From contig DAOULV010000003.1 in NCBI GenBank assembly GCA_034416335.1, positions 1 through 64,000 of the forward strand: a stretch of 64,000 bases of DNA, in the 5' to 3' direction. This DNA comes from MGML01 sp034416335 (GTDB lineage: Bacteria > Chloroflexota > Dehalococcoidia > Dehalococcoidales > UBA2162). This document shows, piece after piece, positions 16,875-25,425 of this stretch (the stretch's first letter is position 1; each line of letters opens with the position of its first letter). The position numbers and the translations under genes are program-made. The notes beneath the pieces are model-generated. The model was not told where the DNA came from and ran no database searches. It saw nothing but the letters and a program-made list of their open reading frames with translations.

Positions 16875-17252
16875 ATGGCAGGAAAACGGAATTACCGGGT
16901 ATCTCAGATAGAGGGTAAAATAACCTGGCAGGTGGAAGAACTCTGGGACGGAGGTGAGGTCAGAGGTCCGTACGGAAGTAAGGAGGCTGCTATAACTGGA
17001 GAAGAAAAAGCAGCCGCTGAAAACGGATTCCTGGACGACCTCATCTTACAGGAAGCCGTAGGGCAGGAAGTTAAACCCAGGGATGCATTTGAAAAAGATG
17101 AAAGCGGAAACTGGGTGTGCGTGCAGGGGTGCTCGCTGAATATATCCCGGAAAGAACTCGTTTTCACCGAAGGGCTGACATTCGCACCGGGCGAATTGTT
17201 TATGGGGGTCGACATTACTGGCTGGTTAGACGAAAACGTTAAGACTCAATAA
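16875..17252 (+). CDS. Hypothetical protein (125 aa)
   Basis: The start at ATG 16875 has AGGAGGATGAG directly upstream; the longer frame from 16794 lacks a ribosome site. The protein is acidic, with NYRVSQIEGKITWQVEELWDGGEVRGPYGSKEAAITGEEKAA resembling a small beta-structured fold, and one CVQGC pair. No signal or membrane segment. Not a family I recognise. Confidence 0.6.
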   Translation: MAGKRNYRVSQIEGKITWQVEELWDGGEVRGPYGSKEAAITGEEKAAAENGFLDDLILQEAVGQEVKPRDAFEKDESGNWVCVQGCSLNISRKELVFTEGLTFAPGELFMGVDITGWLDENVKTQ

Positions 17253-17353
17253 GGTTTTGGCGACGCTATTATTCAAACCATAAACGGTTGTATATTCCGT
17301 CCATATATGTTATTATGTAAAAAGCATATGGGAAGATGATCGGGATTCCTGAG

Positions 17354-17382
17354 AGTTCCCTCTTCACCGGGGGAACTTTTTT
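17354..17382 (+). terminator. Rho-independent terminator
   Basis: AGTTCCC / GGGAACT stem around a 10-nt loop, followed by six T (17377-17382). It would end the transcript of the 125-aa protein. The remainder of 17253-17584 holds a likely -10 box TATAAT at 17524-17529 for the next small gene. Confidence 0.7.
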
Positions 17383-17584
17383 ATGGAAAGGTTCCCGGGG
17401 TAGGGTTAATCCTGGTAGTCGTGGTCGGTAAACGGCTCCAAGACTTCACTGGTCTCTATTCAACCCGGTATAAATATACCTTTTCCCGTGTTACTTATGT
17501 CACATCCTACAGGCACAATTGTACCCTATAATCGTCGTAAGTATATATTCCCATATCAGTGATTGGTTAAAAGGAGGTGAAATA

Positions 17585-17719
17585 ATGGGCATATTTGAGA
17601 AAGTAGTTTCGTCTTTAAGCGGCGCACTGGACCTTATCCTCGGTGAAGATATCCAGAGACCGGCAGATAGATATATCGGACAATATCCCTATCTGAACAC
17701 ATACAATTCATCCAGCTGA
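17585..17719 (+). CDS. Small protein of 44 aa
   Basis: AAAGGAGGTGAAATA before ATG 17585 is a near-perfect ribosome site. The product has an amphipathic N-terminal helix (MGIFEKVVSSLSGALDLILG) and a Tyr-rich polar tail (YIGQYPYLNTY). It has its own likely promoter and its own terminator, which argues for a real gene. Function unknown; a small membrane-associated peptide is possible. Confidence 0.6.
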   Translation: MGIFEKVVSSLSGALDLILGEDIQRPADRYIGQYPYLNTYNSSS

Positions 17720-17766
17720 TAAGCTCGGACATGACCGGTAGTGTTTGCTGGTCCAAGGAAGACTAA

Positions 17767-17796
17767 AGGAGAGCAAATGCTCTCCTAAAGTTTTTT
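17767..17796 (+). terminator. Rho-independent terminator
   Basis: AGGAGAGCA-AA-TGCTCTCCT forms a 9-bp perfect stem, followed by AAAG and six T. It ends the 44-aa gene. Confidence 0.8.
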
Positions 17797-17819
17797 CCAC
17801 GGGAGATACCGGGCGATTA

Positions 17820-18221
17820 TTATTGTGAGGTGTTGGACGTCGTCGTAGTATCCGACAATGGTTCGTATTTTCCGTGAACTACCACGAGGTCAAGCCCCGC
17901 CTTGAACAGCACACCCTCGACTATTACCGTTTTACCCTCCCTGTACAGGGATTTTTCGCTATCCGAATAATTATCCCAGAGTTCCGGCTGAATCCGCACG
18001 TCTACCTCACCTTTACTGTTACCAATTTTCATATACATACCACCCATACCCATAGGACTCTCAACGGCGTACGTAATTTTTCCCTTTACTTTGACTATGT
18101 GGTCTACCATCGATTCATCCACCTGGTCGGGGGTCAGTAAATCAGGGTCCGCCGTACAGCCGGGTGATAAAGCGAACATCGATACGATAATTAAAACCAT
18201 CACGGAAAATTTCCTGAACAT
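17820..18221 (-). CDS. Lipoprotein with OB-fold-like domain
   Basis: 133 aa. The signal segment VMVLIIVSMFALSPGC ends in a lipobox Cys at about residue 22. The mature part (VDHIVKVKGKITYAVESPMGMGGMYMKIGN, GKTVIVEGVLFKAGLDLVVVHGKYEPL) has the strand pattern of tRNA-anticodon/CcmE-like OB folds. A minus-strand promoter TTGACA-N18-TAAAGT lies upstream, back to back with the rnc promoter. Role unknown. Confidence 0.6.
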   Translation of the reverse strand: MFRKFSVMVLIIVSMFALSPGCTADPDLLTPDQVDESMVDHIVKVKGKITYAVESPMGMGGMYMKIGNSKGEVDVRIQPELWDNYSDSEKSLYREGKTVIVEGVLFKAGLDLVVVHGKYEPLSDTTTTSNTSQ

Positions 18222-18292
18222 TTGAACCTGCCTGTAATTACTTTAGTCGGCGTAGACCGTTTGTGTCAAAAATTTAATACTTATCACTCCAT

Positions 18293-18321
18293 TTGACACG
18301 ATTGTTTTATGAGACTATGCT
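18293..18321 (+). promoter_or_regulatory. rnc promoter
   Basis: TTGACA (18293-18298), a 17-nt spacer and TATGCT (18316-18321). Transcription would start about 25 nt before the rnc ATG. A divergent TTGACA box (minus strand, around 18265) serves the lipoprotein gene. Confidence 0.6.
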
Positions 18322-18353
18322 GAAATTAGGCTGGTCTCGGAGAATGACCATAA

Positions 18354-19040
18354 ATGAAAGAACTGGCTATCCTGCAAAAAACCCTCGGTATTAAGTTCAG
18401 GGACATTTCATTACTGAAAAAATCTCTTGTACACCGTTCCTTTCTGAATGAGAACCCGGGAAGCGAATCCGATTCCAATGAGCGCCTCGAATACCTGGGA
18501 GATGCCGTTCTCGGGTTTGTGGTAGCGGACAAGTTATACCGGGACTTTCCCGATTATGATGAAGGCAGAATGACCAGGCTTCGTTCGGCTCTTGTCCGGA
18601 AGGAAACCCTGACCAGGATAGCAAGGAGCATTGACCTCGGTGAATATCTTTTCCTGGGGAAGGGAGAGGATACCAGCGGCGGGAGAAATAAATCCGCTAA
18701 CCTGGCGTGCGCCCTTGAAGCCGTTATCGCAGCTGTGTACCTGGACCAGGGATCGAAAAAAACTACAAAAATGATTATCAGACTGCTGGATGAAGAATGG
18801 CAGAAAGTAGTGAACAAACCTGCGGCAACCGATTACAAGTCCAGGCTCCAGGAAGTAATACAGTCACGGGAACAGAGGATCCCCTCCTATCACATAACGG
18901 GTACGGCGGGACCCGACCACCAGAAGACATTCAATGTCGAGGTTAGACTCGGAGACCGGGTACTTGGCAGTGGTTCGGGAAAGAGCAAGAAGGAAGCTGA
19001 AACCGAAGCAGCCAGAGAAGCGCTGCAAAAGCTATCCTGA
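18354..19040 (+). CDS. rnc: Ribonuclease III
   Basis: 228 aa, normal length. SNERLEYLGDAVLGFVVADKLY is the RNase III signature with its catalytic Glu/Asp. The second acidic set is in NLACALEAVIAAVYLDQG. A dsRNA-binding domain occupies residues about 158-228 (DYKSRLQEVIQSREQRIPSYHI...KKEAETEAAREALQKL). It cleaves double-stranded RNA in rRNA processing and mRNA turnover. A small Lys-rich gene and acyP follow. Confidence 0.97.
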   Translation: MKELAILQKTLGIKFRDISLLKKSLVHRSFLNENPGSESDSNERLEYLGDAVLGFVVADKLYRDFPDYDEGRMTRLRSALVRKETLTRIARSIDLGEYLFLGKGEDTSGGRNKSANLACALEAVIAAVYLDQGSKKTTKMIIRLLDEEWQKVVNKPAATDYKSRLQEVIQSREQRIPSYHITGTAGPDHQKTFNVEVRLGDRVLGSGSGKSKKEAETEAAREALQKLS

Positions 19041-19118
19041 GACTTTACACGCCTATTCTACTTTGGTACACTGCAATCGAGAGGAGAATAATTTCAATAG
19101 TTACTCAGAGGTGAGACA

Positions 19119-19268
19119 ATGGGAAGAAAGGACTATAGAAGCCGGGAGCCTAAAAAAGCAAAGAAGGATGCCAAGAAGAAGAACCTTACCACCGCTATTC
19201 CTACACCGATGCCTGTTGAAGTAATCAGGAAGGAACGGAAAAAGAAAGAAGAAGAGGAGGAGGAATAA
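19119..19268 (+). CDS. Small lysine/glutamate-rich protein (49 aa)
   Basis: GAGGTGAGACA precedes ATG 19119. The sequence is strongly charged: RSREPKKAKKDAKKKNL, a short hydrophobic core (TTAIPTPMPVEVI), then RKERKKKEEEEEE. It is probably disordered and may bind nucleic acid. It lies between rnc and acyP on the same strand. No family is recognised. Confidence 0.55.
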   Translation: MGRKDYRSREPKKAKKDAKKKNLTTAIPTPMPVEVIRKERKKKEEEEEE

Positions 19269-19350
19269 AATTCCTCTCCGGCTTCATCCCGGATATACAC
19301 AATACCTGTACATTCCGGCTTGAAGTTAGTCACCCGGCTGGTAAATAAAG

Positions 19351-19380
19351 AAATACCCGGACTACCGGCCGGTATTTATT
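19351..19380 (+). terminator. Hairpin, probable terminator
   Basis: AAATACC / GGTATTT stem around a GC-rich loop that itself contains CCGG arms, followed by a short AT tract. It lies between the 49-aa gene and acyP. Confidence 0.4.
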
Positions 19381-19400
19381 TCCAGTAGTATTAAGTAAAT

Positions 19401-19685
19401 ATGGACAAGCCAAGAGCTATCAAAGCTACGGTGCACGGACGGGTACAGGGAGTTTTCTTCCGGGCTTCTACGCGAAAACGCGCCGATGAACTGGAGCTTT
19501 CCGGAAGCGTCCGTAATCTGCCCGGCTGGAAGGATGTCGAAGTTTATGCCGAAGGAGAGCAGGGGCAGCTTGAGAAGCTGATAGAATACCTGAAAACCGG
19601 CCCGCCGGGAGCGAGAGTGGAAAAAGTCGACATAGAATGGCTGGAATATACCGGCACTTACGATGGGTTCTTGATAATTTACTGA
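19401..19685 (+). CDS. acyP: Acylphosphatase
   Basis: 94 aa, full length. GRVQGVFFRASTRKRADEL contains the catalytic Arg, and GSVRNLPGWKDVEVYAEG the catalytic Asn. It hydrolyses acyl phosphates. The GRVQGVxFR and VxNxxdG signatures are clear, with Leu-Pro in the second loop instead of the usual Asn/Leu-x-Asp. Cytoplasmic. Confidence 0.93.
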   Translation: MDKPRAIKATVHGRVQGVFFRASTRKRADELELSGSVRNLPGWKDVEVYAEGEQGQLEKLIEYLKTGPPGARVEKVDIEWLEYTGTYDGFLIIY

Positions 19686-19731
19686 GCTAAGACGACCACA
19701 CGGATAATAACAGCAGGATACAACGTAATCT

Positions 19732-20463
19732 CTATGATTCCATTTCTATTTTAGCTTCGGCAATCAGGTCAAGGTAATCCGTTTTAAGTCCCAGTTCTTC
19801 CGTTACTTCGTGGTCGACCTCGTAAGGTTCTCCGACGAAAATCTTACCATAGTCCTCGGCCTCGCCATATGCAGAATCATCACGACCGGTAAATATCTGG
19901 CGACCTTCAATTATCCCCAGGTCGAACGGAAGGGTAAAATAAAGGTCTGTTATAACCCTGTCTATTCCAAGACTGTACAGAGTCTCCCATCCGGTGAGTT
20001 CACCGGTACTGTACTTGGAACTGGGCAGTAGTGTAAGCATATTCATTATGCTCAGACTGCCGATATCCCTGTAAACCTTGAGCGGAGCTACCGATATCAG
20101 GAAATCACTGGACAAAATTACATTTGGCACCCAGAAAGTCGGGACCATAAGCGGTTTCGGCAGGGGGTTATCTACCTCCACCCATATACAGTCTTTAACA
20201 TCCAGCATCAGCACACGCGGAAAATCATAGCCGAGGGACTGGTATATCGGGTATATCGATTCACCGCCGGTAGTGCCTTCAAGAATCAGGATATCGGCAT
20301 CACTGACCTGCCTGATACCCCTGATAATTGTCGAGAGTATTTCACGACTGGTAGTAACAGGATAGGGCTCTGTAAAACCTGCACTCGGTTTTATCAGCAC
20401 TCGCCTGGCCCTGGATATCGTCGTCGGTGCCTTAAATACAAAATCGGCAGCGTCAAACTTCAA
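19732..20463 (-). CDS. DUF362-like protein
   Basis: 243 aa. ARRVLIKPSAGFTEPYPVTTSREILSTIIRGIRQVSDADILILEGTTGGES matches the DUF362 opening (vlIKPN...tt...aii..l). SSDFLISVAPLKVYRDIGSLSIMNML fits the following core. No ferredoxin domain is attached, unlike many DUF362 proteins. Function is unknown. It follows the MBL-fold gene by 46 nt on the same strand. Confidence 0.65.
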   Translation of the reverse strand: MKFDAADFVFKAPTTISRARRVLIKPSAGFTEPYPVTTSREILSTIIRGIRQVSDADILILEGTTGGESIYPIYQSLGYDFPRVLMLDVKDCIWVEVDNPLPKPLMVPTFWVPNVILSSDFLISVAPLKVYRDIGSLSIMNMLTLLPSSKYSTGELTGWETLYSLGIDRVITDLYFTLPFDLGIIEGRQIFTGRDDSAYGEAEDYGKIFVGEPYEVDHEVTEELGLKTDYLDLIAEAKIEMES

Positions 20464-20509
20464 AGCTTGTAGTTCCTCCGTAAATCGGGTTATGAAAACC
20501 TCACATCTT

Positions 20510-21160
20510 TTACATCGCAGGCTGCAGGACTACGACCTGTGTAGTGGAAGGAAGTCTCCCTGAATGGAATTCAGCCTCGCTGACTTCCAGGTTGGTTACG
20601 TTGGACTTTCCTTCGGTAAAATCTCCAACGCCAGCCACGGGAAATTCCGGGCATCTGTCATTCTTAAAATGCATGGGAATCATTATGGCTGGCTTCAATT
20701 TATCGATAACAGCATCGGCGGCGGCGGCATCTATGGTAAAATTTCCCCCTACCGGAGCCATAAGTATGTCCACTTTTCCGATGGCAGACACCTGCTCATC
20801 GCTGAGTAAGTGACCAAGGTCCCCGAGATGGCAGACATTAATACCATCGACTTCCATACAGAAAATTACATTGCTGCCCCTTTCGCTTCCACCGGAATTA
20901 TCGTGATAGGTATCAACTCCATGGAATTTTACCCCTTTTACTTCGACCGGGGCGGATTCCTCAAGAATCCGGGGGTTACCCCGGACAGCGGCAGTGTTAT
21001 TATGGTCGCCGTGCCCGTGACTTACGGTAACAATATCCGCAAACTCGTCTATCGGTCCGTAATTCATCCCGAGAATCGTTTCGTACGGGTCAGTTAATAC
21101 CTTTACGTCGTTATCCGAAGTTATCAGAAATGATGCATGACCCAACCACTTAATCTTCAT
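20510..21160 (-). CDS. MBL-fold metal-dependent hydrolase (UlaG-like)
   Basis: 216 aa. IKWLGHASFLI, VTVSHGHGDHNN (HxHxDH metal site), VCHLGDLGHLL and MIPMHFKND give the order found in the UlaG-like beta-lactamase-fold group. Two metal ions, probably Zn or Mn, are expected. The substrate is unknown. It is 18 nt downstream of pepA. Confidence 0.87.
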   Translation of the reverse strand: MKIKWLGHASFLITSDNDVKVLTDPYETILGMNYGPIDEFADIVTVSHGHGDHNNTAAVRGNPRILEESAPVEVKGVKFHGVDTYHDNSGGSERGSNVIFCMEVDGINVCHLGDLGHLLSDEQVSAIGKVDILMAPVGGNFTIDAAAADAVIDKLKPAIMIPMHFKNDRCPEFPVAGVGDFTEGKSNVTNLEVSEAEFHSGRLPSTTQVVVLQPAM

Positions 21161-21178
21161 AATTCATTACCTCCGGTT

Positions 21179-22675
21179 CTAAGATTCTGCAAGAGATAAA
21201 ACGAGGTTCACCAGAGTTCTGACGGGAACTCCGGTGGCTCCTTTCACTTTATAGCCTTTTGTTTTATCGGTATAAGCCGTTCCTGCAATATCCAGGTGTA
21301 CCCAGGGTACATCACCAACGAATTCACCGAGAAACTGGGCTGCAGTTATCGAACCCGCCGATCTGCCGCCGACATTCTTTATGTCGGCAACATCGCTCTT
21401 GTTCAGTTCCTTGTATTCATCATACATCGGCATCTGCCAGATGCGCTCTCCAGCTTCTTCACCGGCCGCAATAACTTTATCTGCCAGTTCCTGGTCGTTT
21501 GCAAAGGCACCGGTACATACGTCACCCAGAGCTACCTGCATTGCGCCGGTAAGGGTAGCCACATCTACAATCCGTTTTACTTCCTGTTTCCTGGCGTAAC
21601 CAATAGCATCGGATAAAGCCAACCTTCCTTCGGCATCGGTAGATATGATTTCGATGGTTTTTCCCCCCATCTGAGTGACGACATCACCTGGTTTAAGAGC
21701 GCTGCCGCCGGGCAGGTTTTCCGTGGCGGGTACAATACCCATCACGTTTATCGGCAGTTTAAGTCTGGCAATCGCACCCATCGCCGATATCACCGCGGCC
21801 CCACCGGACATATCATCCTTCATCTCCTCCATTCCCGAAGAAGGTTTAATGGATATTCCACCGGAATCGAACGTAATTGCTTTTCCGATGAGAGCAATTT
21901 CTGTTTGAGGAGTTTTCCCGCCTTTGTATTTCATGACGATAAATTTCGGCGCCTGTTTACTCCCCTGGGCTACTCCGAGTAAAGCTCCCATTCCAAGTTC
22001 CTGCATCTGTTCTTTCTCAAGAACCTCAACTTCAAGCCCGGTATCTTCCCCTGTCTGTATCGCTATTGTCGCCATATCGGAAGGGGTCATATAGTTCGCC
22101 GGCTCGTTCACCATATCGCGAGCATTTATTGCCGCTTCCGCTATAATCATTCCTCTGTCACGGGCTAGTTCGAGGGAAGGTATCGAATTATCATCATTCG
22201 CGACCATCGTTAACTGTTGAATTTCACCATGTTCGGCTTCTTTTGTAATATGTTTTCTGAATTCATAGGTTCCGAGCAGTACACCCTCTGTCATTGCCTG
22301 TACTGCATTTTCACTGGAAATATCGTCATTTTCGTATACGACAGTAGCGATATTGGTAATATTCTTCTGTTCCAGCGAACGGCAGACCTCTGCGGTTACT
22401 CTCCGGATACCATCGAGAGTCAGCTCATCCTGTTTTCCCAGCCCAAGAACAACCACTCTTGAAGTAGGCAGCTTTCCTAGAGTGTGAATAACCGTCGACT
22501 GGCCGGATTTCCCTTTTATCTCACCGTTTTCCAGTAAACGGGATATAACTCCATCTAAGGCAACGTCTATTTCAGCCAGATTACCTTCGAGTTGTTCGAC
22601 GTTTTCAAAAAGGCTCAGTATAATAGCATCGGTCTCAATTTCACTTATGTTACCGGAAGCTATCTTTATCTCCAC
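21179..22675 (-). CDS. pepA: Leucyl aminopeptidase (M17)
   Basis: 498 aa. KAITFDSGGISIKPSSGMEEMKDDMSGGAAV and IISTDAEGRLALSDAIGYARKQ hold the metal ligands and the catalytic Lys and Arg of M17 peptidases. The N-terminal macro-like domain covers about residues 1-160. It removes N-terminal residues from peptides and is usually a cytoplasmic hexamer. The family's NTDAEGRL motif reads STDAEGRL here. Confidence 0.96.
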   Translation of the reverse strand: MEIKIASGNISEIETDAIILSLFENVEQLEGNLAEIDVALDGVISRLLENGEIKGKSGQSTVIHTLGKLPTSRVVVLGLGKQDELTLDGIRRVTAEVCRSLEQKNITNIATVVYENDDISSENAVQAMTEGVLLGTYEFRKHITKEAEHGEIQQLTMVANDDNSIPSLELARDRGMIIAEAAINARDMVNEPANYMTPSDMATIAIQTGEDTGLEVEVLEKEQMQELGMGALLGVAQGSKQAPKFIVMKYKGGKTPQTEIALIGKAITFDSGGISIKPSSGMEEMKDDMSGGAAVISAMGAIARLKLPINVMGIVPATENLPGGSALKPGDVVTQMGGKTIEIISTDAEGRLALSDAIGYARKQEVKRIVDVATLTGAMQVALGDVCTGAFANDQELADKVIAAGEEAGERIWQMPMYDEYKELNKSDVADIKNVGGRSAGSITAAQFLGEFVGDVPWVHLDIAGTAYTDKTKGYKVKGATGVPVRTLVNLVLSLAES

Positions 22676-22948
22676 CCCGGCCTCCTTTTATATATCCAGC
22701 CTATTAAATAGAGTTTGTCTGATGGTTAATAAACGTCCTGTATCAGGGATACTTTATTACCAGAAAGAGATTAAAGAATCTGTGCACAGCCCTGAACGGA
22801 CACTGACGTCATCTACACAAGATTTGGATGGTAAAACAATCTTGAGAAAGCGTTTTTCCGCGTCTTTATGAGAATTATTTTACAAAACTCTATATATTTA
22901 TTATAGAGCCTTTCATCGTTTTCCGCTAGATATATTGTGAAAATTTTA

Positions 22949-23842
22949 CTACCTGAAGACTTTATCGAAAAAGCCGGTAACTCTATTGATGTATTCCTCG
23001 GGCATCTTGACCAGCGTTTCGGTATGCCCTACTCCGGGCACAATCCACAATTCATTATCGGGATTATCGGAAGCCTCCATTAACATACTCGCGTGTTCGT
23101 AAGGGATCATCTGGTCCAGTTCCCCATGTATGAACAGAATCGGTCTCGGTGCGATACTTACGACCGAATCTACAGGGCGGATAGCCATAAAATCGATTCC
23201 GTAAATAATCTTTACCATCCACATAAGAGGAGGAAAGAAAAATTCCGGAAACCTGGTGCGTTTCGAAAATTCCGGAGCGATAATACCTTCCAGATGAGCT
23301 ACACAGCTGTCGGTTACAACGGCATTAATATCCGTATTGACCGCGGCAGTACGAATCGCGGTTACGGCACCCATTGAAAAACCGAGTACCCCTATTTCTT
23401 TATAACCAAGGCTTTTGGCATATTTCACCGCCCCGGCAAGGTCTCTAACTTCATAATATCCCGCTGAAATCCTGTTACCTTCGGACTCCCCGTGTCCTCT
23501 CAGGTCGAATGTCAGCATATCGTAACCATGTTCTACTATCCCTTTAATCACAGCCGGGTAATTTTTCTTTTTTGTAGCCCTGTTCCCATCGGTCCCGTGA
23601 ACGAGTATTATTATCTCCTCACTTTCCTCTGCAGCCTTGATATGCCATCCTTTTAGTGTTAGTCCGTCCTCCTCGCTGAGAAAAGATACGTCCGTATATT
23701 CCAGTCCCATATCTGCCGGTGTACTTTCAAGCGGCAGCCGCCTGGCTTTCGTCATCGTCAATCCGATGAAGATGGACGTACCGAGATATATCACCACTAT
23801 GGCTGCAATTATCCCTATCGCCACTTTATACCACCATCTCAC
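22949..23842 (-). CDS. Membrane-anchored alpha/beta hydrolase
   Basis: 297 aa. An N-terminal membrane segment (residues 7-28) anchors the protein. ILVHGTDGNR is the oxyanion region, GFSMGAVTA the nucleophile elbow, and HGELDQMIP and GVGHTE the Asp and His. It resembles the BAAT/acyl-CoA thioesterase and prolyl-oligopeptidase-like group. Substrate unknown. The 273-nt gap before it (22676-22948) shows no convincing gene. Confidence 0.82.
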   Translation of the reverse strand: MRWWYKVAIGIIAAIVVIYLGTSIFIGLTMTKARRLPLESTPADMGLEYTDVSFLSEEDGLTLKGWHIKAAEESEEIIILVHGTDGNRATKKKNYPAVIKGIVEHGYDMLTFDLRGHGESEGNRISAGYYEVRDLAGAVKYAKSLGYKEIGVLGFSMGAVTAIRTAAVNTDINAVVTDSCVAHLEGIIAPEFSKRTRFPEFFFPPLMWMVKIIYGIDFMAIRPVDSVVSIAPRPILFIHGELDQMIPYEHASMLMEASDNPDNELWIVPGVGHTETLVKMPEEYINRVTGFFDKVFR

Positions 23843-24008
23843 AGGTATTTACTCCTGTCCGATATAATACGAACCGGCTAAGATACCGGTTCAGGAAGTA
23901 CATTTAATCACCCAGGAAAAGTCGGAGATACAGCTTTCCGTATAATTGAACTCACAGGTAATACCAGTCAGAGTTTTTCCAGCGATTTAAGGTCAGGCCA
24001 GCAGCTAT

Positions 24009-24935
24009 TTAAAGAGGGAGATTTTGTGCCGAGGCTTGTCTGTTACGTCTCATTCTACGGTCTACCACAGCCGGACTCAGCAGCATAATCAACATTATCA
24101 GTGTCAGGCCAAGAAACAGCGGCAGACCTATCCTGCCTTCGGAATAAAATGTTACCATTACCAGACTCAGGAATCCCGAAAGAAGCAGCAGGATTCCTCT
24201 CAACCAGCGCTGTCTGAGACGGATAAAAGCCATCGTGGTAGCCGCGAGGGCAAGAAAACTCAGCCCGATACCCGGAGCAAAATATCCAAGATAATCCAGA
24301 CTTACCTTGAGAAATTCACCTTCTTTACCTGCAGCCAGAAACCAGCCTATAGTGATTGGAACGGGCAAGGTCATAAGCGCGCTGTAGAGCCAGTCGCGTT
24401 TAACGGTGTTCACGGTAACCGACCATACCAGCACGGCTACAAGAGGAAGGTAGATTATTATCGCTACCCACGCCCAGCCTGTGGGGAGGTAAAGCAGCAG
24501 GACTCCTGCCAGGAGCACCGGCACGAAATAATACCCTCGCCAGGGGAAAAGCCAGACCGGTCTGCCGTGCAACCACGCGTAAAGAGCCATTGCCAGTATG
24601 CCACCAAGAGTAATGACGAGCCAGCCTACCCCCTGCCACCAGTTAAGAGTAAAAAGGAGGGCGAAAAGAATATGGGGTAGAGAAGCCAGCAATGCCTGTC
24701 TCCAGGTACCCTGACTGTGTATTTCATAGATCTGACGAGCTACTATAGCCGCCGAACCGAAAAATTTTATGCATGATGCAGCTGCCTCCTCCTCGGACAT
24801 GCCTGCATCTCTCATTTCCTGGAATTCATCTTCCATGTGAGACTGTAATTCGCTGATAACCTCATTTTCATCAGCTGTATCCAGCCTGAGGTTGTTCCTT
24901 ATATCATCCAGATATTGACTTAACGACTCCACCAC
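24009..24935 (-). CDS. Permease-prefix (HAAS-like) membrane protein
   Basis: 308 aa. The N-terminal cytosolic part (SQYLDDIRNNLRLDTADENEVISELQSHMEDEFQEMRDAGMSEEEAAASCIKFFGS) is a permease-prefix/HAAS-type domain that usually pairs with PadR regulators. About eight membrane helices follow from residue 83. The tail RRMRRNRQASAQNLPL is basic. The PadR gene ends 14 nt upstream, forming a typical two-gene unit for envelope stress sensing (inference from the family). Confidence 0.75.
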   Translation of the reverse strand: MVESLSQYLDDIRNNLRLDTADENEVISELQSHMEDEFQEMRDAGMSEEEAAASCIKFFGSAAIVARQIYEIHSQGTWRQALLASLPHILFALLFTLNWWQGVGWLVITLGGILAMALYAWLHGRPVWLFPWRGYYFVPVLLAGVLLLYLPTGWAWVAIIIYLPLVAVLVWSVTVNTVKRDWLYSALMTLPVPITIGWFLAAGKEGEFLKVSLDYLGYFAPGIGLSFLALAATTMAFIRLRQRWLRGILLLLSGFLSLVMVTFYSEGRIGLPLFLGLTLIMLIMLLSPAVVDRRMRRNRQASAQNLPL

Positions 24936-24949
24936 TTTCCCACCTCACT

Positions 24950-25285
24950 TCACGAAGTAAAAGGGCGGATGATAAGGTTCATGGCATAAATGAAATCCTG
25001 CCATTGAGTAATCTTTTCTTCGAGGAGATTATTGCCTTTTTCAGTTATATGGTAGTATCTTCTCTGCCTGCCGCTGGGAAGCATTTCCCATCTGCCCGTA
25101 ATCAGGCCTGATTTTTCCAGACGATGAAGTGCCGGATACAGAGTGCCTTCCTTGAACTTGAAATATCCCTGACTCTTTTTTTCCAGTTCCTTGATTATCT
25201 GGTAGCCGTACATAGGTTGACGTCCGATAAGGCATAGCAGCAGAGACTCGGAACTACCTTTCATCAATTCTAATCGTTGTGTCAT
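24950..25285 (-). CDS. PadR-family transcriptional regulator
   Basis: 111 aa. LLCLIGRQPMYGYQIIKELEKKSQGYFKFKEGTLYPALHRLEKSGLITGRWEMLPSGRQRRYYHITEKG is a complete PadR winged helix, with Tyr-Gly-Tyr and the GTLYPALHRLE recognition helix. It is likely to control itself and the membrane protein downstream. Confidence 0.92.
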   Translation of the reverse strand: MTQRLELMKGSSESLLLCLIGRQPMYGYQIIKELEKKSQGYFKFKEGTLYPALHRLEKSGLITGRWEMLPSGRQRRYYHITEKGNNLLEEKITQWQDFIYAMNLIIRPFTS

Positions 25286-25336
25286 TTCAGCTACCTCTCT
25301 TGATACTACTTAGAGTGGCTATGTATCAATGAAATA

Positions 25337-25376
25337 ATATTACCAAACGTTATTATTCATTACAATACGTTATTAT
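25337..25376 (-). promoter_or_regulatory. padR promoter with 20-bp-spaced direct repeats
   Basis: Minus strand: TTGTAA (25365-25360), a 17-nt spacer and TAATAT (25342-25337). The decamer ACGTTATTAT occurs at 25347-25356 and 25367-25376, exactly two helical turns apart, one in the spacer and one upstream of -35. Possible regulator site. Confidence 0.45.
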
Positions 25377-25425
25377 AAACTAAAAAGGCAACTCTCTGGC
25401 TGCCTGAAGAACTTTTGAGCAGTAT

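Noticed and set aside
22722..22871. 49-aa plus-strand frame upstream of pepA
   Set aside because: No ribosome site and no recognisable sequence.
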